DNA of 64,000 nucleotides from Allomuricauda sp. M10 (GTDB lineage Bacteria; Bacteroidota; Bacteroidia; Flavobacteriales; Flavobacteriaceae): positions 186,001 through 250,000 of the forward strand of contig NZ_JAJGBN010000005.1 of assembly GCF_020782875.1 (NCBI RefSeq). Direction: 5' to 3'. The position numbers and the translations under genes are program-made. Under the pieces are notes generated by a model. It made no database searches, was not told where the DNA came from, and worked only from the letters and a program-made list of their open reading frames with translations. Positions 23,718 through 33,079 of the stretch are shown here, one piece after another; the first letter of the stretch is position 1, and each line of letters starts with the position of its first letter.

Positions 23718-24749
23718 ATGAAGAATTTGCTTTTTGTAATCATAATAATTGTATGCCAAGGAGTAGGGTGGGGCCAACCAATGGAAAAGGTTTTTGATCC
23801 ACCCAGTGCCGATTTTATTTCCCTATCGTTACAGACCTACAAAGGGAAGCTCCGCTTTGGGGTACAGGATGAATATTTTGTGAAGGCCGATGGCACCTAT
23901 ATAAGCTCTAGGGAAGAAGGGTATTTTGAAATGGACAAACGGTCCAGCCACCATATGGCCAGTAAGCACGCCTTTATGGAGCTTTTGAAGATGAGGTTTA
24001 AGAAAGACATGTTTGCGGTAATGGACAAAGATCTTTTTACCGAACGAAAGCAAAATATGTATGAGGAAGAGTTGAAATCCCTTACCGCCCAGCAGCATGT
24101 ACTGGCCTTGGCAAATGCATTGTGCAATACACAACAGTTGATTCGGTTTTTCTGCAACCCAAAAGAAGAGGATTGTGTTTCCGGGTTTCCCCAAGAAGGG
24201 TATTACAACGAACCAAGGAACCAAAGGCCATGGGGAGGCAGGGGAGCTTCGGAGTTCCAGAAATTGCGTGCGTACACCGCTTTTGTGAAGGAGAAATTTC
24301 CAATGGTGGAAAAGTGGGGAAAATCCCTTTATCCTGACAATACCTTGGAGGGATACTATGTGGCACGGACCAATTTGGGCACCTACGATTTTAAGGAGGG
24401 GGGTTATTGGTTCAATACCCATCAGTTTTACAACACAGGCTTTTTGTTACATTGGTATGGACTCCAACCGTCCAACTCCGCCGAAAGAAATTTGATGCAT
24501 CCCAATGGCACCTCCATTCTCTTCAAAATGCCGCCAGGGGAGGCAGAGCACTTTTCTGAAAAGCACCAATACCTCTATTTGGTGTTGGATGTGACCGGCT
24601 ACCTGAATGGAGTGGAAAATTATCGCGCAGACCAGCTCAAGACCACCTTCAGTTTGAACAGTCCCATCATAGAACTGTACGCGGATGATGGCCTTACCCA
24701 AAAAGTGGGGGAAATAGACATCAATACCATGGTGTCCAAAACCAGATAA
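23718..24749 (+). CDS. Tandem paralogue 2 of 4, exported, unknown function
   Basis: 343 residues, 3 bp after paralogue 1. Signal peptide MKNLLFVIIIIVCQGVGWGQ. Family blocks: VFDPPSADFISLSLQTYKG and LRFG, PWGGRGASEFQKLRAYTAFV, YDFKEGGYWF, and the C-terminal IIELYADDGLTQKVGEIDI. Extra Cys pairs occur at FFCNPKEEDC, which lines up with a similar FCDPEAKAPC in paralogue 3, so a disulfide is likely in these two. No catalytic motif seen. Confidence 0.7.
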   Translation: MKNLLFVIIIIVCQGVGWGQPMEKVFDPPSADFISLSLQTYKGKLRFGVQDEYFVKADGTYISSREEGYFEMDKRSSHHMASKHAFMELLKMRFKKDMFAVMDKDLFTERKQNMYEEELKSLTAQQHVLALANALCNTQQLIRFFCNPKEEDCVSGFPQEGYYNEPRNQRPWGGRGASEFQKLRAYTAFVKEKFPMVEKWGKSLYPDNTLEGYYVARTNLGTYDFKEGGYWFNTHQFYNTGFLLHWYGLQPSNSAERNLMHPNGTSILFKMPPGEAEHFSEKHQYLYLVLDVTGYLNGVENYRADQLKTTFSLNSPIIELYADDGLTQKVGEIDINTMVSKTR

Positions 24750-24759
24750 AATCTAAGCT

Positions 24760-25953
24760 ATGAAAATGAAAGATATAAAAACCAAATCCATATTGCTTGT
24801 TGCGGTTCTTGGTCTGTTGGCGCCAATCTCGGTCCAAGGACAGTTTTTAAAAAAACTGAAAAAGAATGTGGAGGATAAAATCGTAAATAAGGCCAGTGAA
24901 AAAACCGATGAGTTGTTGAATGGGGAAGGGGAAAAGACATCGGCCCCAGAAAAAGAGAAACCAAGTCCTAAACCTGGGCCTGCATCAACAAACAAAACAT
25001 CCCCAAACAACATACCGATAGGAAATCAAACCCAGAAAGAATCACCTGAAATTAAGGACGATAATATCATCACCTATAAGGCCCCCAACAAGGATTTTAT
25101 GGATGTGGTCATACAATCGCACAAGGGACTTCCCCGATATGGAGATGTTTATTATCATAGGGGGGTTACGGCCCCGACCCATAGCAAAGCCTATCGGGCA
25201 CTCTTGGAACTTAAATTTATGGAAGACCTTTTCAAGGATATGGACCGGTCAAAACTCACTTCATACAATTATGCGGACAATGACCTTAAGGCAAAGAACT
25301 CCAATAAGGCCCAACATCATTTGTTGATGCTCGCAAAGGATGTTTTTTCGGATGAAAACATGCAAGAATACTTTTGTGACCCCGAAGCAAAGGCTCCCTG
25401 TAATTTTACCAATGCCGTGGGTGAACGAACCATTGTGCCCAGCTGGGGAGGGACACGGAACAATGAATTTGCCCAAAATCGTAGTTATTCAAAGTTTATC
25501 AAAAATCATTATGAGGCACTTCGGGATTGGAGTGAAACATTCTATGAAAATGGAAGCCAAGTCGCCTACTTCGTGGCTAGGGGAGCGGTAGCTGAAAAAT
25601 ATGATTTTAAGGATAAAGGCTATTGGATCGGCAACATATTCTCTATAGGCGGGGACTTTATACTTCATAATTCCAATTTTTTGGCCTACACTGAGAATGA
25701 AAAAACCTTAAAGAACACATCAAAAAGGGTTTTTTTGTCCGTAGACCCAACAGAGGCCAAAGAATTTAACCTTCAATCCAGATCACCCGTGTTTGTGGTG
25801 TTCAAGGTGAAGGTAACACCTCATATTACAAATACTACCCATGTGGATTGGGAGTTTGAGTTGGAAAGTACAGCAATGGAGTTTTATAAGGATGCCCCCC
25901 TAACCAAAAAGATGGGGGAAGTGGATATGAGGACCGCTAAATTTAAAGATTGA
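24760..25953 (+). CDS. Tandem paralogue 3 of 4, exported, with charged N-terminal helix
   Basis: 397 residues. After a signal peptide ending VQGQ comes an amphipathic, Lys-rich helix (FLKKLKKNVEDKIVNKASEK) and a Pro/Ser/Lys linker to about residue 105. The family core then follows: YKAPNKDFMDVVIQSHKG and LPRYG, PSWGGTRNNEFAQNRSYSKF, YDFKDKGYWIG, and MEFYKDAPLTKKMGEVDM. The N-terminal helix and linker are absent from paralogues 1 and 2, so this pair (3 and 4) forms a subgroup. Function unknown. Confidence 0.7.
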   Translation: MKMKDIKTKSILLVAVLGLLAPISVQGQFLKKLKKNVEDKIVNKASEKTDELLNGEGEKTSAPEKEKPSPKPGPASTNKTSPNNIPIGNQTQKESPEIKDDNIITYKAPNKDFMDVVIQSHKGLPRYGDVYYHRGVTAPTHSKAYRALLELKFMEDLFKDMDRSKLTSYNYADNDLKAKNSNKAQHHLLMLAKDVFSDENMQEYFCDPEAKAPCNFTNAVGERTIVPSWGGTRNNEFAQNRSYSKFIKNHYEALRDWSETFYENGSQVAYFVARGAVAEKYDFKDKGYWIGNIFSIGGDFILHNSNFLAYTENEKTLKNTSKRVFLSVDPTEAKEFNLQSRSPVFVVFKVKVTPHITNTTHVDWEFELESTAMEFYKDAPLTKKMGEVDMRTAKFKD

Positions 25954-25957
25954 TCAA

Positions 25958-27205
25958 ATGAAATGTAATCGTACGAAACAAGTTTTATGGATTGTAGGAG
26001 TATTGCTGATGACATTGCCTCAGGACATGAACGGTCAGTTTTTAAAAAAATTGAAGCAGCAGGCCGAGGAAAAAATCATTAAAAAGGCCGATAAGAAAGT
26101 GGGTGATATTTTGGATGGGAAACAAGATTCGGCCAATGGAGCGAATACGCAAACTGAGACCAAAACACTACCCGAGGCCCAAAAAACAGAACAAAAGGCT
26201 TCACAACAAAATACCGTCATAGCTTACAATGAGGATGATTACCTGGTTTATAAATCCCCTGACCCAGCCTTTAAGGATATTGTGGTCCAGAAATTCAAGG
26301 GCCTTCCCCGATTTGGGGCCATAGATTCCTATATGATGCAGGACAATCCCAAAAAAGTGGACCTTTCCAAGGAAGCCGGTGAAAAAAGGAATCTGACAGG
26401 TACGGGGTATGCAGGGTTTGCCCACTTGGTGCGCATCCATAGTTTAAAGGAGCATTTTAAGGTGATGGACAGGACTGCTCTAACGCAGCAGACAAAAGGA
26501 AAGATCATTGAGGAAGAAGCAAAGTCGAGCTTGGCCCAAAAAGTATTGAAGGAATTTGCATTTGATATGGGAACCGATGCCCTAAAAAAGGAATATTTTA
26601 TGAACGATTGGAGCGGAACCGGTAAGAGTGCCTTGGTCCGTGAATGGGGAGGTCACCAAGCGGACGATTTTACGGAGAATGAGCGGTATGTATCTTTTGT
26701 GGAGAAGTATCTGGATATCATTTTAAAATGGAGCGAAAGCTTTTTTAGCGATGAAACCGAGGATTTTCAATTGGTCCAAGCCATAAAGTTCCAAGGCCAA
26801 TATGATTTTGACAAAGGAGGTTTTTGGATACGGTTACCTATCAAAAGACCCCCATTGGGGGTTTCCTCAGTGGAATATTTTGGTGAGTTTCTACCTAATA
26901 CGCCATATGGACAACAGTTTTACAACAAGACCGAACAAGTGGATTACATCAATGGGGATGTATTGTTCAAAATGGGCCCCGATAAAGCCGAAGCCTTGAT
27001 TAATGACAAAACTGTGCTGCTACAGATGACCATGAAGGTTAGGTCTGTTTTCAATGGATTTGACACAGCCAACCCATTTGTCTATAGCGCCAATTATACT
27101 TACCATTTTCTCGATCCGATTATAGAATTATACGCAGATGCCAAATTGACAAAGAAGATAGGGGAGATTAATTTGAACAAGTTGGAATATAAAGAGCCCA
27201 ACTAA
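25958..27205 (+). CDS. Tandem paralogue 4 of 4, exported, with charged N-terminal helix
   Basis: 415 residues, 4 bp after paralogue 3. Signal peptide ending MNGQ, then FLKKLKQQAEEKIIKKADKK and a low-complexity linker to about residue 90. The family core has YKSPDPAFKDIVVQKFKG and LPRFG, REWGGHQADDFTENERYVSF, YDFDKGGFWIR and IIELYADAKLTKKIGEINL. It is the longest member and last in the array. The region to 27368 contains no further gene. Function unknown. Confidence 0.7.
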   Translation: MKCNRTKQVLWIVGVLLMTLPQDMNGQFLKKLKQQAEEKIIKKADKKVGDILDGKQDSANGANTQTETKTLPEAQKTEQKASQQNTVIAYNEDDYLVYKSPDPAFKDIVVQKFKGLPRFGAIDSYMMQDNPKKVDLSKEAGEKRNLTGTGYAGFAHLVRIHSLKEHFKVMDRTALTQQTKGKIIEEEAKSSLAQKVLKEFAFDMGTDALKKEYFMNDWSGTGKSALVREWGGHQADDFTENERYVSFVEKYLDIILKWSESFFSDETEDFQLVQAIKFQGQYDFDKGGFWIRLPIKRPPLGVSSVEYFGEFLPNTPYGQQFYNKTEQVDYINGDVLFKMGPDKAEALINDKTVLLQMTMKVRSVFNGFDTANPFVYSANYTYHFLDPIIELYADAKLTKKIGEINLNKLEYKEPN

Positions 27206-27367
27206 ATTTAATTAATTGCGTGAAAGTGGGATGACCCAAAAAACGGTCACACAGGATCCCATAAAGTGCATCTTTAGAACTGCTTGGATAGAACTCCTTG
27301 AACCATGACAAAAGCCCTCGAAGGAATTTGGATTCCGATCGTCGCAATGGATGGTTTTGTGTGTTCA

Positions 27368-28489
27368 TCAACTGATTTTTTTATAGCTCCATACGGCCAT
27401 GGTATTCATGATCACGGCATAGAGGGTTGTTTTGAGAAGCTGGGGCAAAATATCGGTAAGACCGGAGCCTTTGAGCATGACCATACGCATAATCTCAACA
27501 AAGTACTTGATAGGGTTGAGTTCAGTCAAGAACTGGGCCCATTTGGGCATGCTCTCGATAGGGGTGAAAAGACCGCTCATCAGGATGAAAATGACCACAA
27601 AAAACCAAGCGATGAACATCGCCTGCTGTTGGGTATCCGTAAAATTGGAGATGAACAGACCCATCCCCAAAATCACCAGTATGTAAATGGAGGTGTAAAA
27701 GTACATGAGCGTCAGACTTCCCAGCATAGGGACAGCGAAAATGAGCTTGGCCAATACCAACCCAATGGTCAAAAGCCCCATGCCGATGACCCAAAAAGGA
27801 AAAAGCTTCCCAATGATAAAGTGGTGCTTTTTAATTGGGGTGACATTGATTTGTTCCAAGGTGCCTATTTCTTTTTCCCGGACAATGTTCATGCCCGAAA
27901 GGAACAAGGTAATCATGGTCACCAACAGCACTAGGATCCCGGGAACCATAAAGGTTTTATAGTTCAAGGTTTTGTTGTACCAAAATAGTGGGATGCCCTC
28001 GATGAGAACCGGTTGCACCGTATTATTGGACAACTGAACCATGTCAACAGCCAGATTCTTGTTGAATGTTTTGATTATCTGGGTGATATAGACATTTTCA
28101 ACTCCTGCGGCAGCTCCGTCGATGGCATTGATGGTCACCCCAAGATCGATATTTTTGTCCTTCCACAAATCCCGTTCAAAGTGCTCGGGGATGGTCAATA
28201 CCACATCGACCTCCCCTTGTAACATGGCCAGGTCGCTTTCTTTTGGATGGGGGAATACCTGGGAAACATCAAAAAAGGTGGATGCACGGAACTTATCTAT
28301 CAGGGCGCGGGAGGTATGGGTGCGATCATTGTCAACATATCCAAAGGAAATGTTGTTGATCTCATAGGTGGCCGCATTGGAAAGAATGACCAATTGCAGT
28401 AGCGGCAGTATGAAAATGATGGGCAACATGCCCTTGTTCCGAAAGATCTGCCTGAATTCTTTGTTTATGATATATAGGATTACCCGCAT
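27368..28489 (-). CDS. ABC-2 type permease, second of pair (YbhR/YhhJ-like)
   Basis: 373 residues: N-terminal helix (about 20-40), a large periplasmic loop (about 45-175), then five helices to the C-terminus, with the ABC-2 box NIVREKEIGTLEQINVTPI between helices 2 and 3. It is the last gene of the efflux operon, 1 bp from the first permease. With that permease and the two ATPases it would form the inner-membrane exporter. Confidence 0.9.
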   Translation of the reverse strand: MRVILYIINKEFRQIFRNKGMLPIIFILPLLQLVILSNAATYEINNISFGYVDNDRTHTSRALIDKFRASTFFDVSQVFPHPKESDLAMLQGEVDVVLTIPEHFERDLWKDKNIDLGVTINAIDGAAAGVENVYITQIIKTFNKNLAVDMVQLSNNTVQPVLIEGIPLFWYNKTLNYKTFMVPGILVLLVTMITLFLSGMNIVREKEIGTLEQINVTPIKKHHFIIGKLFPFWVIGMGLLTIGLVLAKLIFAVPMLGSLTLMYFYTSIYILVILGMGLFISNFTDTQQQAMFIAWFFVVIFILMSGLFTPIESMPKWAQFLTELNPIKYFVEIMRMVMLKGSGLTDILPQLLKTTLYAVIMNTMAVWSYKKIS

Positions 28490-28490
28490 G

Positions 28491-29597
28491 CTATTCCAAT
28501 CTTATTTTATATTTTCTTACACTAAGTCCAATGAAAAGAAGGGTCATCCCCAAGAGGACCAAGGTTTCTTTCCAAACCATGCTGATGCCCACACCTTTGA
28601 GCATGATTCCCTTGACAATGATGATGAACCATTTTGCCGGTACGATATTGCTGATGACCTGAAGGGGAACGGGCATGCTGGAAATCGGAAAAATGAAGCC
28701 CGATAATAGGATCACTGGTAACATCAGTCCCATCAAGGAGATCATCATGGCCGTTTGCTGGGTGGCCGAAATAGTGGAGATCAATATCCCCAGTGCCAAG
28801 GAGGTAACAATGAACAGCACACTTTCCAGACCCAACAGGAACAGACTGCCATTGACGGGGACATGGAAGACAAAAATGCTCAGTAGGACAATGATCGCAG
28901 CATTGATGATGGAGAGAAAGATGTAGGGAAACACCTTTCCAATAATTACCTGAAAGGGGTTCAAAGGGGATACCAATAAAATTTCCATGGTACCCAATTC
29001 CTTTTCCCGGGTAATGGAGATCGAGGTCATCATGGCAGATACCAGCATGAGGATGACGGTCATGACCCCCGGTACGAACATATAAACACTTTTCAGTTCC
29101 ATGTTGAAGACCATCTTGGATTGCGGTATGATCTGATAATCCAGCATTATGGACCGGTTTTGTTCCTCTTGGTAATGGGAAAGGATGGAATTGATATAGT
29201 TACTGATGGTGTTGGCCATATTGGGGTCGGTCGCATCCGTCACAATTTGAACCTTGGCAGAGTGTTCCTTGACCAGTTTCTTACTGAATTCCTTTTCAAA
29301 ATAGAGCACGGCCTTTATCTTCCCTTTTTTAAAGACTTCCTCAATCTCCGCCTCCTCCTTTATGTATTGAAGGATACTGAAATATTCCGATGCGGAGATT
29401 TTTGAGATAATCTCTTTGGTAGAGGTATCCTGGGACTGATCTAAAATGGCAATGTCAACATTGTTGATTTCATTGGTGATGGCAAAACCAAAAAGCATGA
29501 TCTGCGCCACGGGCATCCCGAATAGGATGAACAGGGATCTTCTGTCCCTGAAAATGTGGTAAAATTCTTTTTGTACGAACCCGACAAAACGTTTCAT
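28491..29597 (-). CDS. ABC-2 type permease, first of pair (YbhS-like)
   Basis: 368 residues with the same topology as its neighbour. Helix 1 is near residues 22-42, a periplasmic domain extends to about 170, and five helices follow, with the box SITREKELGTMEILLVSPL. It lies 12 bp downstream of an ATPase gene. The two permeases are homologous and presumably form a heterodimer. Confidence 0.9.
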   Translation of the reverse strand: MKRFVGFVQKEFYHIFRDRRSLFILFGMPVAQIMLFGFAITNEINNVDIAILDQSQDTSTKEIISKISASEYFSILQYIKEEAEIEEVFKKGKIKAVLYFEKEFSKKLVKEHSAKVQIVTDATDPNMANTISNYINSILSHYQEEQNRSIMLDYQIIPQSKMVFNMELKSVYMFVPGVMTVILMLVSAMMTSISITREKELGTMEILLVSPLNPFQVIIGKVFPYIFLSIINAAIIVLLSIFVFHVPVNGSLFLLGLESVLFIVTSLALGILISTISATQQTAMMISLMGLMLPVILLSGFIFPISSMPVPLQVISNIVPAKWFIIIVKGIMLKGVGISMVWKETLVLLGMTLLFIGLSVRKYKIRLE

Positions 29598-29609
29598 ATG
29601 GTAACCTGT

Positions 29610-30338
29610 TTAAGTTCTAGCCAATTTTAAAAACACATCGTTCATGGAGTCCGAACCAAAATGGGCCTTTAGGTTTTTTGGGGTGTCCAGGGCCTCGATA
29701 GTGCCGTCCACCATAATGGATACCCTATCGCAGTATTCTGCCTCATCCATGTAATGGGTCGTAACAAAAATGGTCGTGCCATTGTTGGCCGCCTTATAGA
29801 TCATTTCCCAAAACTGTCTTCGGGTAATGGGATCCACCCCTCCTGTGGGTTCGTCCAAGAAAACAATTTTTGGGTCGTGCAATAGGGATACCGAAAATGC
29901 AATTTTCTGTTTCCAGCCCAACGGTAAGGATCCTACCAGGCTATGGACCACTTTCTCCAGGCCCAACTCCTCAATGAGCAGATTCGATTTTAGGGAGATA
30001 TTATTCTTGGACAACCCATAAATACCCCCAAAAAAGCGGATATTCTCTTTGACGGTAAGATCATCGTACAGGGCAAATTTTTGGCTCATGTACCCGATGC
30101 TCTTCTTGATGCTTTCTGTTTGGGTGTATACATCGAACCCAGCAACATTGGCCGAACCCGAACTGGGTGCGGAAATACCTATCAGCATTTTCATGGCAGT
30201 GGTCTTGCCAGCGCCATTGGCTCCCAAAAAACCAAAGATCTCCCCTTTCCTGACATGAAAATTGATGTTGTTCACTGCGATAAAATCACCGAAAACCTTG
30301 GTGAGCCCCTCTACTTTTATTACTGTTTCTTCCTTCAT
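29610..30338 (-). CDS. ABC transporter ATPase 2 of the efflux operon
   Basis: 242 residues: Walker A GANGAGKTT, Q loop MSQKFALY, Walker B IVFLDEPTGGVDP, H loop TTHYMDEAEYCD. The signature loop reads LPLGWKQK rather than LSGGxxQ, a degenerate form known in some two-ATPase exporters. This may make the site formed with the first ATPase asymmetric. Overlaps the preceding ATPase gene by 4 bp. Confidence 0.92.
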   Translation of the reverse strand: MKEETVIKVEGLTKVFGDFIAVNNINFHVRKGEIFGFLGANGAGKTTAMKMLIGISAPSSGSANVAGFDVYTQTESIKKSIGYMSQKFALYDDLTVKENIRFFGGIYGLSKNNISLKSNLLIEELGLEKVVHSLVGSLPLGWKQKIAFSVSLLHDPKIVFLDEPTGGVDPITRRQFWEMIYKAANNGTTIFVTTHYMDEAEYCDRVSIMVDGTIEALDTPKNLKAHFGSDSMNDVFLKLART

Positions 30339-31240
30339 TGTTTTGCCAATTCCATAAATGTGTCCTCAATCGTTGCCTTGGTCCTTTCGATATGTATGTT
30401 CTGTAGCCCTTCTTTTTTCAAATAGGCCCTGAGTTCCAAAGGGTCGAACCCATCCCGTTGATCCGTATAGTGGATATATTCCCCAAAGGGAAATACACTG
30501 TGTTTATGGGCGTAGGCATTCAATTTTTCAATCAATAGATACGTGTTGTGGGCCCCAACGTCAAAAATGGGCTTGGGATAGTGCTCAACAATGGCCTTTG
30601 GAGTGTCAATCTCAAGAATCCTTCCATCTTGAATGAGTGCGATTCGATCACAAAGTGCGGCCTCATCCATATAGGGGGTCGACACGAGAATGGTTATTCC
30701 CTTGTCCTGTAATCTTTTGAGCATTTCCCAGAATTCCTTTCTTGATACGGGATCCACACCCGTTGTGGGTTCGTCCAGGAACAGTACCTTGGGTTTATGG
30801 ATCAAAGCGCAGGAAAGTGCTAATTTTTGCTTCATGCCACCGGACAATTTGCCCGCCCTTCGATTTTTGAAGGGTTCTATTTGAACATAGATGTCCCGGA
30901 TCAAATCGTAATTCTCCGCGATGGTCGTCCCGAAAATAGTGGCGAAAAAGCGAAGATTTTCCTCAACCGTGAGATCTTGGTACAATGAAAATCTCCCGGG
31001 CATGTATCCGACCTGCTTTCTAATGGCCTTAAAATCGGCAATGATATCGTACCCTGCAACGGATGCCGATCCTTGGTCGGGCAGGAGCAAGGTGGTCAGG
31101 ATTCGAAAAAGGGTGGTCTTTCCAGCACCATCCGGACCGATCAGCCCGAACAATTCCCCTTGATGGACCTGAATGGAAATGTCGTCCAAGGCGTTGACCT
31201 TTCCGTAGGATTTGCTGATATGATCTATGCGAATGGACAT
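30335..31240 (-). CDS. ABC transporter ATPase 1 of the efflux operon
   Basis: 301 residues: Walker A GPDGAGKTT, Q loop MPGRFSLYQDL, canonical signature LSGGMKQKLAL, Walker B VLFLDEPTTGVDPVSRKEFW, and a C-terminal extension of about 80 residues typical of drug-export ATPases. Its canonical signature contrasts with the degenerate one in ATPase 2, and the two probably heterodimerise. YbhF in other bacteria is the fused counterpart. Confidence 0.92.
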   Translation of the reverse strand: MSIRIDHISKSYGKVNALDDISIQVHQGELFGLIGPDGAGKTTLFRILTTLLLPDQGSASVAGYDIIADFKAIRKQVGYMPGRFSLYQDLTVEENLRFFATIFGTTIAENYDLIRDIYVQIEPFKNRRAGKLSGGMKQKLALSCALIHKPKVLFLDEPTTGVDPVSRKEFWEMLKRLQDKGITILVSTPYMDEAALCDRIALIQDGRILEIDTPKAIVEHYPKPIFDVGAHNTYLLIEKLNAYAHKHSVFPFGEYIHYTDQRDGFDPLELRAYLKKEGLQNIHIERTKATIEDTFMELAKQ

Positions 31241-31282
31241 GGGTATGGGTTGCTATTGTTTTGGTTTCCTAAATCTGGACAG

Positions 31283-32152
31283 CTATTCAAAAAATTCATA
31301 GTAGCCATTTAAATGCTGTTCAATATCATGTACCCTTTGAACCCCTGATGTCTCACTGTCGGTATTTTGCAGGGCTTCGATTTTTTCGATCAATGGATGG
31401 AGCCAGACATGCAAATTGTCATGGGAAGGGCCGGTCATGGTACATTCCTTTACAATGATATTTTTAAGTTCGTTGAGGTCATCCCCCAATGCTTGGTACG
31501 CTGATACGGAACCGCCGTTGAAGCCGTTTAGGGCAGTGAGCATCTTGGATACCCCTAGAGTGGTCTCTACATTCGCCAGCCATTTGGATCCATGGTCCAG
31601 TTGGATTTCATCGGTCCATGCATCGTGGACCACCGATACGTTTGGGGAGACTTCTTCTACCTGGACTTGACCTGGGTTGCTTTGGGAATCTGAGCTTTGC
31701 CTGTTCGGATTATTTTTGCAGGAATGGAGGATAATGGTTGTTGCACCCAACAGCACTGCCAAGCCTCTCCAACCCCTGGTCTGTAGATTTGATTTTTTGA
31801 ACGAACCCCATTGGATGAGTAAGAATACCAGTGCCCAAATGATGGCCCGGATTTCCATGGCCCTAATGCTTTCTTTGGCCACATGGTTTGTAAACAATAC
31901 GAGGAAGATCAGGACGGAGATATGGGACAACAATAGCAGGAGTACAGAACTTGAGGTCGACCTAGATCGATTCCAAATAAGGTAAGCTACCAGTAATGAC
32001 AGGGCACCTAGCACGATATTATAGACCAACAGTCCCTTTAGGACAACATGGCCTGCTTCGTGGATGCCGAGAAGTACCAAAGTTCCCATTATCAAGGAAA
32101 CGGCGCCCAACAGGAATACTAGGATCATTGCAATAAAATGTTGTAGTTTCAT
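31283..32152 (-). CDS. Four-helix membrane protein with periplasmic tail, in the efflux operon
   Basis: 289 residues from ATG 32152, chosen because the longer frame would overlap the HlyD gene. Four helices lie in the first about 125 residues (FIAMILVFLLGAVSLIMGTL and onwards), then a further hydrophobic stretch ending LHSCKNN. A soluble domain follows from about 165 to 289, helical at its end, with HDNLHVWLHPLIEKIEAL. No family recognised. It sits between the HlyD and ATPase genes, a position not occupied in the usual YbhFSR-type operons, so it may be an accessory subunit. Confidence 0.65.
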   Translation of the reverse strand: MKLQHFIAMILVFLLGAVSLIMGTLVLLGIHEAGHVVLKGLLVYNIVLGALSLLVAYLIWNRSRSTSSSVLLLLLSHISVLIFLVLFTNHVAKESIRAMEIRAIIWALVFLLIQWGSFKKSNLQTRGWRGLAVLLGATTIILHSCKNNPNRQSSDSQSNPGQVQVEEVSPNVSVVHDAWTDEIQLDHGSKWLANVETTLGVSKMLTALNGFNGGSVSAYQALGDDLNELKNIIVKECTMTGPSHDNLHVWLHPLIEKIEALQNTDSETSGVQRVHDIEQHLNGYYEFFE

Positions 32153-32178
32153 AGGATGTCTTTTATGGGTTAAATACA

Positions 32179-33072
32179 TTAGTTCGCAATCCACATTTCG
32201 GCGGGCATGCCAATTTTAAGGCTTCCATCATTTTTGACCTTTATCTTCACAGCGTACACCAAGTTCACCCGTTCTTCCTTGGTCTGTATGATCTTGGGCG
32301 TGAACTCCGCAGATGCGGATATCCAGGATACCGTGCCTTCATACGATCTCATTGAATCCACATCATCGATCTTGACCGTGACCGATTGACCGATCTTGAT
32401 GTTGGGTAGTTGTGCTTCACTGATATATACCCTGAGTTCCATTTCATCAAGGTTGGCCATTTTGAACAAGGGCCTTCCGAAGACAGCGACTTCACCAGGT
32501 TCGGCATATTTGACCAATACCGTACCGTCCAATGGACTTTTCACGATACTTTTTGCAATTTGGTCCTCAATCTGCTCGATCTGGACCTCAATGCCTTTGA
32601 CTTCATTGATAATGGGGGTGTTCTGGGTTTCGACACTCTTGATCTGTTGCTGTAGGATTCGTACCTTGCCCTGGATGTCGTCCAATTGCTTTTGGGTGGC
32701 CGCATTCTCCTTGATCAAGCTTTCAATGCGCTTCTTGTCGTTTTGGGCTACCTGCAATTCCTCTTGTAACACGTCTCGCTGGGAGAGCACGTTTGTTGAT
32801 TTTGAGTAAATGGTTTGTTTTGCGGCTTTCAATTGATCGCGTTTCAGCGATAATTGGATGGTGTCGATGACCCCGACAACTTCATTTTTTTCAAGGAGGT
32901 TTCCTTCCACCACATCCAGAAATTGAATTTTACCGTTGGCTTCGGCGGAGACGGTGGTCTCCGTTGCCTCAAAGTTTCCATAGCCATCAGCGAGATCCCC
33001 TCCACCATTACAGGATGTAAGGGAAACGACCAGGGTGAAAATGGACAATATTGTTAGGGCTTTTTTGGTCAT
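32179..33072 (-). CDS. HlyD/RND-type membrane fusion lipoprotein
   Basis: 297 residues from ATG 33072, which gives a clean lipoprotein signal (lipobox LTSC). ATG 33099 would overlap the TolC gene by 20 bp. Order: lipoyl half (VSAEANGKIQFLDVVEGNLL), long coiled-coil hairpin (about 70-160), second lipoyl half (IVKSPLDGTVLVKYAEPGEV), beta-barrel domain. It bridges the inner-membrane ABC exporter to the TolC-type channel. Confidence 0.92.
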   Translation of the reverse strand: MTKKALTILSIFTLVVSLTSCNGGGDLADGYGNFEATETTVSAEANGKIQFLDVVEGNLLEKNEVVGVIDTIQLSLKRDQLKAAKQTIYSKSTNVLSQRDVLQEELQVAQNDKKRIESLIKENAATQKQLDDIQGKVRILQQQIKSVETQNTPIINEVKGIEVQIEQIEDQIAKSIVKSPLDGTVLVKYAEPGEVAVFGRPLFKMANLDEMELRVYISEAQLPNIKIGQSVTVKIDDVDSMRSYEGTVSWISASAEFTPKIIQTKEERVNLVYAVKIKVKNDGSLKIGMPAEMWIAN

Positions 33073-33079
33073 AGGGGCC

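Noticed and set aside
22704..27205. Tandem paralogue array as a polymorphic toxin or CDI system
   Set aside because: No toxin domain, immunity gene pattern or delivery (Rhs, T6SS, T9SS tail) signature was seen, so no such claim is made.
27305..27934. 209-codon plus-strand frame, very His/Gln-rich
   Set aside because: Antisense to the ABC permease gene. Odd composition is a by-product of the complementary strand.
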